Below, piece by piece: positions 1 to 5,402 of a DNA stretch of 5,402 nucleotides; position 1 is the first letter of the stretch; every line of letters begins with the position of its first letter. The stretch is taken from contig SKZL01000243.1 in the NCBI GenBank assembly GCA_007127395.1, positions 1-5,402 on the forward strand, written 5' to 3'. The notes below the pieces were generated by a model. That model did not search any database. It was given only the letters and a program-made list of their open reading frames with translations, and was not told where the DNA came from. The translations under genes were made by a program, and so were the position numbers. This stretch comes from Balneolaceae bacterium (lineage in GTDB: Bacteria > Bacteroidota > Rhodothermia > Balneolales > Balneolaceae).

Positions 1-374
1 ATCCAGAGATAATACTCCACAAAAAGAACCGATCTCTCTTCATAAAAACGGATCAGCAGATCGTCTGCCAGAAAAAAAAGAAGCAGATAGATTGCAAAAC
101 CGATTATGGGAACCACTGCTGCCCAGAATAAAAACCCATGGTTCTCCGGATCGGCCCGTTTAAAAAATGGATAATATCGCATTACAATATTGTGCATTCC
201 CAGGTGGGCAAACTGTGAGCTGATGTATGAAGCTGAGATCAGCACCCTGGTCAGGCCATATTGATCCGGATCGAGAATATGCGGATAGAGAAAGATCGTG
301 AGAATAAAGCCCAATCCGATACCGGTATAGGTAATCAGGCTATTTGTGACACTTTGACGGACGATGATTCCCAA
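1..374 (-). CDS. Wzx-type oligosaccharide flippase, N-terminal part (cut by left edge)
   Basis: This is the first 124 residues of a multi-pass inner-membrane protein of the MOP superfamily (polysaccharide synthesis / O-antigen flippase type). Members move undecaprenyl-linked repeat units from the cytoplasmic to the periplasmic face. The frame is open from a TGA at 413-411 to the window edge. I chose the TTG at 374-372 because the protein then begins MGIIVRQSVTNSLITYTG, matching the usual MGII-RQS start of Bacteroidota-type flippases, and because AAGAGG lies 7 nt upstream. No ATG gives this start. Hydrophobic segments lie at about residues 11-30, 41-60 and 81-103. The DPDQYGL stretch (35-41) after the first helix is typical of the family. 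The gene follows the minus-strand glycosyltransferase by 65 nt in the same direction, so the two are probably co-transcribed. Family call is by sequence style, not alignment; substrate unknown. Confidence 0.85.
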   Translation of the reverse strand, partial: MGIIVRQSVTNSLITYTGIGLGFILTIFLYPHILDPDQYGLTRVLISASYISSQFAHLGMHNIVMRYYPFFKRADPENHGFLFWAAVVPIIGFAIYLLLFFLADDLLIRFYEERSVLFVEYYLW

Positions 375-381
375 AATATGG

Positions 382-387
382 CCTCTT
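382..387 (-). promoter_or_regulatory. Shine-Dalgarno site for the TTG-started flippase
   Basis: The minus strand reads AAGAGG here, 7 nt before the TTG at 374. This is good complementarity at a normal distance from the start. It is the clearest ribosome-binding site in the window and decides the choice of a non-ATG start. Confidence 0.6.
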
Positions 388-439
388 CTACCTTGCTGTT
401 CTGTCGTTAATCAATAGTGAATGTAGCATCTTTTTTCCA

Positions 440-1357
440 TTATCCACGCAAAAAACCTATCATCACCCAGTATCGAAACCTGAGAATGAAGAGAGCTGCC
501 TTCGGCCGCAAACGAAAGAGATAGAATATGGCCAGAATGATACTCCCTGCAAATTTAATCTCCTCTGCAGCCAATTTTTTGAGAAACTCTTTAAAGCTTC
601 CTTTTACTCTCAATCTTTCACTTTTCCCGATTCCCGCAGATTGTTTTTTCAGAAATCCGGTTTTCAATCGTTCGTTTCCGATCCGGTGGTTGAGTTCAAG
701 TCCTGACCAATATCGCAGTTGTACACCATTTTTCCGGATTCTTTCAAAGAATGCTTTCTCTTCACTGCCAAGTAACTCTTTACCGGTTCTCCCCAGATTT
801 GTATCAAACAGGCCAAAAGTATCAAATACAGACTTCCTCACCATCATGTTGCCGCCTCTGGGGAAGTTGGACTGAGGGTATATACGATCCTCATCTCCCA
901 GGTCGTGCAGGCCAAACATTGGCATCAATTCACCCGGAATCCAGTTTGGCTGACCCTCTTCATCATCAAAATGTACCCAAATCCTGCCTCCTGCACTAAG
1001 TGTATTGGGTTTCTCCTTAGAGTATTTCACTGCTTTCTCAACATAATCTGCCGGCAGGTACACATCGTCATCAATAAAATAGATCGCTTCACCTAAAGCC
1101 TCTTTTACAGCCCTGTTTCTTGCATGTGAGAGTCCCTGGTTTAACTCAACAACAGCCCGAAACCGAATATCCGGATTGCTTTGGGAAAAGCGGTCACAGA
1201 TTGAAGACGTGCTATCATCGCTGTTGTTATTCACAACCAGAATCTCATAGGAGTCGCGCCGGGCAGTTTGTGCTGCCAGGTCTTTCAACGTATCCTTCAG
1301 ATAACCGGAACGGTTATAGGTACAGATTGCGATTGTTATGTGTGGTCTGCTTTGCAT
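440..1357 (-). CDS. Family 2 glycosyltransferase with hydrophobic C-terminal tail
   Basis: A 305-residue GT-A fold family 2 glycosyltransferase, predicted to transfer a sugar from a nucleotide donor to a lipid-linked glycan on the cytoplasmic membrane face. Numbered from the Met at 1357: the first strand is ITIAICTYNR (7-16), the nucleotide-site region VVNNNSDDS is at 41-49, GLSHARN at 75-81, and the metal-binding DDD is at 96-98 after IYFI. FPRGGNMMV (165-173) and GSEEKAFFERI (197-207) form the acceptor and catalytic-base region, with E199/E200 as candidate base, followed by LNHRIGNER (222-230). Residues 268-281 and 287-303 are hydrophobic and basic, suggesting membrane attachment. The ATG at 1405 would add 16 residues unlike a GT2 N-terminus; neither start has a clear Shine-Dalgarno, so I prefer 1357. 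The gene lies 65 nt upstream of the flippase and is divergent from the plus-strand GT2. Donor and acceptor cannot be read from sequence. Confidence 0.92.
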   Translation of the reverse strand: MQSRPHITIAICTYNRSGYLKDTLKDLAAQTARRDSYEILVVNNNSDDSTSSICDRFSQSNPDIRFRAVVELNQGLSHARNRAVKEALGEAIYFIDDDVYLPADYVEKAVKYSKEKPNTLSAGGRIWVHFDDEEGQPNWIPGELMPMFGLHDLGDEDRIYPQSNFPRGGNMMVRKSVFDTFGLFDTNLGRTGKELLGSEEKAFFERIRKNGVQLRYWSGLELNHRIGNERLKTGFLKKQSAGIGKSERLRVKGSFKEFLKKLAAEEIKFAGSIILAIFYLFRLRPKAALFILRFRYWVMIGFLRG

Positions 1358-1463
1358 ACATTTTAGAATAACAACCCGAAAATCTACTGTCTGTTCCAAT
1401 GCCATTGAACAGCAACAGATTTTCCGGCCTGCGTCGAAATATACAAATGCTGAACCAAGAATT
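1358..1463. promoter_or_regulatory. Divergent intergenic region between two GT2 genes
   Basis: This 106-bp stretch separates the preferred starts of two oppositely transcribed glycosyltransferases, so both promoters would be expected in or near it. It is A+T-rich in places (around 1358-1385 and 1438-1449). On the minus strand, TATATTTCG near 1436-1444 resembles the Bacteroidota -7 box TAnnTTTG with one mismatch, but no correctly spaced TTTG -33 element is visible. I therefore call only the region, not a specific promoter. It also holds a 22-codon plus-strand frame (1399-1467) whose stop overlaps the proposed TTG start of the next gene. Confidence 0.35.
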
Positions 1464-2288
1464 TTGAGTAATCCTTCTGAACCTTTGGTAACGGTCTATC
1501 TGCCAACGCGAAATCGCAGAGATTCCCTGAAACATGCGATTGAGTCCATATTCAATCAAACATGGAATTCAATTGAATTGATTGTTGTAGATGATGCTTC
1601 GACAGATGCAACTGCCGAATTGTTATCCCGGATCCAAAAAAAGAGATCTTTCAGGGTGATTCGCAACGAAACACCGCTGGGAGCAGCAAAAAGCCGCAAT
1701 ATGGCTATCTCACAGGCTGGTGGTGAGTTTATCACAGGCCTGGATGATGACGATCTCTGGATGCCGCGCCGGATCGAACTGATGATCAAGGAGTTTCGGG
1801 ACGGCTTTTCCGGTGTCAGTTCTAATGACCTTATGGATTATGGTAAACGCATTCTGCGCTGGAAAAAGCGAAAGATCATTACCCATCAGGATCTACTATA
1901 TTACAATTGTGCGGGCAACCAGATTTTTACCAGAACCAAATATCTGCAGGAACTTGGCGGGTTTGACGAATCCCTGAGTGCAGCTCAGGATTACGACCTC
2001 TGGATTCGTTTGACAGAGGCCTATGGCCCGATAATAAATGCCCCCTATCTGCTTCAGACAGTTAACATGAGAAGCGAAAGAGATAGCATCACCACATCCG
2101 AGCGTAAAATGGAGGGGTATCAAGCTTGTTTTGAAAAACACCGTTCAAAGATGACACCTAAACAGATTTCATATCAACAGTATCGCCTGAACCTGGCTGC
2201 CGGAGTGAAACCTTCCTGGATCGAATTGCTCAGATCTGTACCTGCTAATCTGATTCATAAGGAGATTAAACGTAGAATTTTTCTATAA
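1464..2288 (+). CDS. Family 2 glycosyltransferase (soluble, probable TTG start)
   Basis: A GT-A fold family 2 glycosyltransferase of 274 residues from the TTG at 1464, probably adding a sugar to a lipid-linked surface glycan in the cytoplasm. From that start: LVTVYLPTRNR (8-18) is the first strand, VVDDASTD (41-48) carries the nucleotide-binding D43/D44, GAAKSRN is at 73-79, LDDDDLW (93-99) is the metal-binding DxD region, and GGFDESL (165-171) followed by QDYDLW (175-180) forms the acceptor and catalytic-base region. No membrane segment is seen. The only in-frame ATG is at 1338, adding 42 residues that do not look like a GT2 N-terminus and that run antisense into the neighbouring GT2. TTG 1464 gives MSNPSEPLVTVYLPT, a normal family start, with only a weak AAGA upstream. 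TTG 1485 is a shorter alternative. Transcription opposes all other genes here, so it is likely a single-gene unit. Its 3' end overlaps the ATP-grasp gene by 6 bp. Confidence 0.9.
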   Translation: MSNPSEPLVTVYLPTRNRRDSLKHAIESIFNQTWNSIELIVVDDASTDATAELLSRIQKKRSFRVIRNETPLGAAKSRNMAISQAGGEFITGLDDDDLWMPRRIELMIKEFRDGFSGVSSNDLMDYGKRILRWKKRKIITHQDLLYYNCAGNQIFTRTKYLQELGGFDESLSAAQDYDLWIRLTEAYGPIINAPYLLQTVNMRSERDSITTSERKMEGYQACFEKHRSKMTPKQISYQQYRLNLAAGVKPSWIELLRSVPANLIHKEIKRRIFL

Positions 2289-3155
2289 TTTTTTGTCAAG
2301 GTTCAACTTTTGCCCCATCTCCAGCTCCATCGACTCAGGTTCAAAACGCTGAAAACCATTCGCCGGGTAGTTGGTCAATTCACCAAACCAAACCTTACCT
2401 TTAATAATGAAGAGGTCGACCCGAATAAAATTGAAAGGTCCTGACAATTTTTCGGCCAGTTGAACCGCCTCTTCCAGGGCGCTTGGTTTTTCCGGCATTC
2501 GGTCGCCGGGCGGATAGTATAGACGTGCATCCAGCGGTTTAAAAGTTGGATCAAACAGAAAGCGCTGTTGCCCATCAAAGCGATTCAAATCCACTTGTAT
2601 CAGTGCAACTTCACCGTTGAAACAGTAGAATTTGTAATCAGACGGAATCTGTTCATTTTCATCCAGAAGCAGCTCCTCTGCGATCAAATATCGATCCATT
2701 CCCTTATAAACCCACTCACGGCCTATACTAAAGTAGTCGATTGAAAGCCAGCGATTCACCTCATAAACCACCTCATCAAAACTCTCCTTCTCCCTATTCC
2801 GGATGATCTTTATGAACCCTGAACCATGGCTGGCCTTCAATACAAATTGTTCCGGCAGCTCATTCCATATGCTATTGTCTAACGAATGGAAAACTTTCAA
2901 CTGAGGGATCAAACTATTCCCACCGGCTTTCTCTTTCACAAATTCTCTCACTTTGATCCGGTCTGCAACACTTCGTCGCAACTCGGTTCGTTCATACAGC
3001 TTGATATATTGGATCTTTTCAGAGAGGTATTTCGGATTTTCAATGTCGGGATAGAAACCATGTATCATGCGGTATCGGATCCGGGCGTATTGGCGGTCCG
3101 ATAAAAAATGCCTCAAAACTCCCCAGAACAATTTATTGAGGATTTGCTTCCACAT
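2283..3155 (-). CDS. TupA-like ATP-grasp protein
   Basis: A complete 290-residue protein resembling the TupA-like ATP-grasp family, named after a Bacillus teichuronopeptide synthesis gene. ATP-grasp enzymes activate a carboxylate as an acyl phosphate and join it to an amine or thiol; the substrate of this family branch is poorly known. Visible features: LSEKIQYIKLYE (44-55) and ADRIKVREFVKEKAGG (64-79), the usual lead-in; FVLKASHGSG (104-113), with K107 as likely ATP-contacting lysine followed by the Gly-rich loop; AEELL (159-163); DYKFYCFNG (173-181); FIRVDLF (243-249) and FGELTNYPANGF (257-268), whose D246, E259 and N262 are candidate metal and phosphate ligands. No signal peptide or membrane helix, so cytoplasmic. 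The ATG lies 3 nt after the stop of the YfhO-like gene, indicating one operon and probable translational coupling. A role in adding an amino acid or amine to a uronic-acid-type sugar is inference from the family name and the locus. Confidence 0.87.
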   Translation of the reverse strand: MWKQILNKLFWGVLRHFLSDRQYARIRYRMIHGFYPDIENPKYLSEKIQYIKLYERTELRRSVADRIKVREFVKEKAGGNSLIPQLKVFHSLDNSIWNELPEQFVLKASHGSGFIKIIRNREKESFDEVVYEVNRWLSIDYFSIGREWVYKGMDRYLIAEELLLDENEQIPSDYKFYCFNGEVALIQVDLNRFDGQQRFLFDPTFKPLDARLYYPPGDRMPEKPSALEEAVQLAEKLSGPFNFIRVDLFIIKGKVWFGELTNYPANGFQRFEPESMELEMGQKLNLDKKL

Positions 3156-3158
3156 ATC

Positions 3159-5402
3159 TCAATGGTTTTGTGCGGTGATGCTATCATCTCTTCGCTTCCA
3201 TGCGATAAACAGGCCAAAGAGTCCGCTACCAAAGAGCAGAACTGTTCCAAGCAGCGCCAGGCGGTTACCGGTCTTATACCAGACCGGTTCCAAAATCAGT
3301 TCAAGTTTATGGTCACCGGCAGGTATCTGATAACCGCGCAGTACATAATTAGTGCGAAACAGATCAATCTCTTCGCCATTCAGCATAGCACTCCAGCCCG
3401 GTGGATACCAGATCTCACCCAGCACCAAAAACCCCGGTTCACTACGTTCAATATCCATTGAAATCCGGTTTGCATCATATCTGGATATCACAACTGAAGA
3501 TGAGCTGTCCGGCCGGATTTCGATATTCAACGGCTCAGCAATATAAGCAACCTCACCGGCATTGAATTCCCGGCTGATGCTTTGCAATACCTGATTCTGA
3601 TTTTCAAGAACTGAAACTGAATCTACAAAAAATGCTTTGGGCAGGACATTTACATTCTCGAGCAGCACACCATCATTGCCGGTATAGACCGTTTCGAGGC
3701 CCGGTAAGATGGCCTGACCTCTAAGTGTGATGTATCGGACATTCAGCATATCCAGAATGGATCTATTCAACCCTTGTTGCCCTGCGAAGAAAGCAGAATC
3801 AATCAGGTCCTGATAATAGCCCAGTTTGGCCCCGGAATAACCTCCGACAGATGGATAGAAATAGGAAGGTATCGCATTGTTAAAAGGATTATCAAGAAGA
3901 GGAAAAACGCGGTATGGCCAGCCCTCCTCATGCCCGATCCGTTCCTGTATAAATTGATCGATCGGCCGTTCATTCTGCTCAATTACAGCTTCACGCGTTA
4001 GAGATTGATCCACGAGTGACCTTTCGCTCAGGTATCTTTTATCGACCTGTACAAAATCCACCAGAAGAATTACTGAGATTGCAGCCAAACCATAGGAGAC
4101 GGGTAATTTTTGCTGAGCCATAGCGATCAGAATCACCACGCCGATCCCAAAGAGAATCATAAATCGGAAACTATCACTTTTGGCAAGATCCTCCCTTTCA
4201 GGAATAAGCTGACTCTGCATGATCCTGGAGACAGCCTGTGATACCCTTGGGTCATCAACAGGGACCTCATTTTGCGCGGCCAGCTGTTCCGCAATCTGAG
4301 CACGTTCACCCGGTTTTTCAAATGAAAGCAGTTGAAGGCCTGAAAATACAACCAGCAGTGCGATGATTGCTGCAATTCCGACCGGCTGTATAAATGTTTT
4401 CCATTTTTTACCCTTACTGATCTGTTCTGCTAACCAATCCAGGCCAAATACAGCCGGTACTGTGAAGCAGAAGAGCGTTACCATAAGCCACATCTCCGGA
4501 ACCCTGAATTTGTTGAAGAGAGGGAAATAGTCAAACATCAGATTATTCAGTGCACCAAAGTGCTCACCCAATGAGAAAAACAGTGTGGCAATACCCGGGC
4601 CTAAAAATACCCATTTGAGCCGGTGTGTGGATTTCAGAACACCGATCACAAAAAAGAGAAATGTGAGTGCACCTGCATAGTGAGGGCCGCTTGTGAAAGT
4701 TTTTGGGCCCCAGTAGAGCTCTGAGCCGCCAAAAAGACCCGGGATCAAAAGAGTTAGCAGTTCTGCCCAGCCCTGAGACCATGCAAATGCGTACTCACGC
4801 TCGAGTCCGCCGGCACCGGTCAGTTCCGATCCTCCCCTCATACTGAATGATGAGTACTCAAATGTGCTCCAATAGAGCTGAATGGTGATCAAAAGAGCTA
4901 TCAGGGCAGCAGAGACAAGCCAGCCGGTATGGATGGAGAACGATTTTGCCTTTTGCCTGCCTTTACGAACAGCTTCTATCAGATCATAAATAAAAAGTGT
5001 GCCGAGCGGGAAAAGGAAAAAATAGGTTACCTGCGGGTGGTATGATCGCATATGGAGTGTGAGAGCCAGAGCGAAGATAAAAAAAGCGAGCCAACGGTTC
5101 CAGGAGGTCCGTGTCATTAAAAAGTATCCGTTATAGATCCATGGGATATAAATATAGGCCAGGAATTTGGCATTATGTCCAGCCCCGATAATGATTGGAA
5201 TGTAGGTCGTAAAACCGATGATGATCGCACCAAAAAGCGCGGATAAAGGCTTCACTCCCATCAACAGAAACATAAGGTAAGCCCCGCCCAGAAGAATCCA
5301 CATCTCAGCAGCAGGATAGATAAACCTCAAAAAAAGCAGGATTGTGTTGTCCAGGTTTTTAATCTGAGGAGGGTGGGATATGGTGGTTGCAGGCATTCCT
5401 GA
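3159..5402 (-). CDS. YfhO-family multi-pass membrane protein (GT-C-like), N-terminus cut by right edge
   Basis: The C-terminal 747 residues of a large integral membrane protein of the YfhO type. Bacillus YfhO is linked to lipoteichoic acid glycosylation and is regarded as GT-C-like; by analogy this one may transfer sugar from a lipid carrier outside the cytoplasmic membrane. The frame is open to the edge: Ser-Gly precede the Met at 5396, and SGMPATTISHP looks like the internal family motif after the first loop, so that Met is not the start. Numbering from it: GAGHNAKFLAY (71-81), MRSYHPQVTYF (116-126), GLFGGSELYWG (220-230), and FPLFNKFRVPEMW (291-303) are conserved-looking blocks. About a dozen hydrophobic segments lie between 17 and 450. 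A soluble region follows (about 455-705), with NVRYITLRG (552-560), NVLPKAFFVDSV (583-594) and GEIWYPPGWSAMLNG (660-674), then a last helix (714-733) and the basic WKRR. Catalytic acidic residues expected in the first external loop lie outside the window. It is the upstream partner of the ATP-grasp gene. Confidence 0.9.
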   Translation of the reverse strand, partial: SGMPATTISHPPQIKNLDNTILLFLRFIYPAAEMWILLGGAYLMFLLMGVKPLSALFGAIIIGFTTYIPIIIGAGHNAKFLAYIYIPWIYNGYFLMTRTSWNRWLAFFIFALALTLHMRSYHPQVTYFFLFPLGTLFIYDLIEAVRKGRQKAKSFSIHTGWLVSAALIALLITIQLYWSTFEYSSFSMRGGSELTGAGGLEREYAFAWSQGWAELLTLLIPGLFGGSELYWGPKTFTSGPHYAGALTFLFFVIGVLKSTHRLKWVFLGPGIATLFFSLGEHFGALNNLMFDYFPLFNKFRVPEMWLMVTLFCFTVPAVFGLDWLAEQISKGKKWKTFIQPVGIAAIIALLVVFSGLQLLSFEKPGERAQIAEQLAAQNEVPVDDPRVSQAVSRIMQSQLIPEREDLAKSDSFRFMILFGIGVVILIAMAQQKLPVSYGLAAISVILLVDFVQVDKRYLSERSLVDQSLTREAVIEQNERPIDQFIQERIGHEEGWPYRVFPLLDNPFNNAIPSYFYPSVGGYSGAKLGYYQDLIDSAFFAGQQGLNRSILDMLNVRYITLRGQAILPGLETVYTGNDGVLLENVNVLPKAFFVDSVSVLENQNQVLQSISREFNAGEVAYIAEPLNIEIRPDSSSSVVISRYDANRISMDIERSEPGFLVLGEIWYPPGWSAMLNGEEIDLFRTNYVLRGYQIPAGDHKLELILEPVWYKTGNRLALLGTVLLFGSGLFGLFIAWKRRDDSITAQNH

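Noticed and set aside
72..79. Run of eight A (T on the coding strand) in the flippase, a possible slippage or phase-variation tract
   Set aside because: It is short, encodes ordinary Leu-Phe-Phe-Leu within a membrane helix, and the frame is intact on both sides; no evidence of switching.
528..875. Plus-strand open frame of 115 codons
   Set aside because: It lies entirely antisense to the strongly supported minus-strand GT2 and shows no recognisable domain; it is a shadow frame.
1436..1444. Minus-strand TATATTTCG as a Bacteroidota -7 promoter box for the minus-strand GT2
   Set aside because: One mismatch to the consensus and no properly spaced TTTG -33 element; not enough to call a promoter.
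1314..1559. Minus-strand open frame of 81 codons spanning the divergent region
   Set aside because: It overlaps both glycosyltransferase 5' ends out of frame, has no family features, and looks like chance.
2246..2268. Inverted repeat TAATCT / AGATTA with an 11-base loop near the end of the plus-strand GT2
   Set aside because: Only a 6-bp A+T-rich stem inside coding sequence, with no adjoining T-run; too weak to call a terminator.
3108..3461. Plus-strand open frame of 117 codons, with neighbours at 3067-3330 and 3352-3546
   Set aside because: Antisense to the YfhO-like and ATP-grasp genes, with no domain; shadow frames of a long gene.
5394..5396. ATG near the right edge as the start of the YfhO-like protein
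   Set aside because: The frame stays open through Ser-Gly to the edge, and the following residues look like an internal YfhO motif rather than an N-terminus or signal sequence.

Overview
This window is part of a surface-polysaccharide or glycoconjugate gene cluster. It holds five protein-coding genes, two of them cut by the window edges, and no RNA genes, mobile elements, CRISPR arrays or notable repeats. The YfhO-like protein and the flippase start (MGIIVRQS...) resemble versions I associate with the Bacteroidota / Balneolota / Rhodothermota group. That placement is an inference from protein style and moderate G+C, not a proven taxonomy.

Layout, left to right: (1) 1-374, minus: N-terminal 124 residues of a Wzx-type oligosaccharide flippase with a TTG start, running off the left edge. 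(2) 440-1357 (possibly to 1405), minus: family 2 glycosyltransferase with a hydrophobic C-terminal tail, just upstream of the flippase in the same direction. (3) 1358-1463: short divergent intergenic region. (4) 1464-2288, plus: a second, soluble family 2 glycosyltransferase, probably also TTG-started. (5) 2283-3155, minus: TupA-like ATP-grasp protein, whose 3' end overlaps the plus-strand gene by 6 bp. (6) 3159-5402, minus: large YfhO-family multi-pass membrane protein, open at the right edge, ending 3 nt before the ATP-grasp start codon.

How the genes may work together: the two GT2 enzymes would add sugars to a lipid-linked repeat unit on the cytoplasmic face. The flippase would move that unit across the inner membrane. 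The YfhO-like protein (GT-C-like) may transfer sugar on the outer face of that membrane. The ATP-grasp enzyme may attach an amino acid or other amine to a carboxylated sugar or lipid intermediate. No polymerase, ligase, initiating transferase or sugar-nucleotide gene is visible, so the product cannot be named. I see no clearly new system. The most unusual point is the tight YfhO / TupA-like ATP-grasp pairing.
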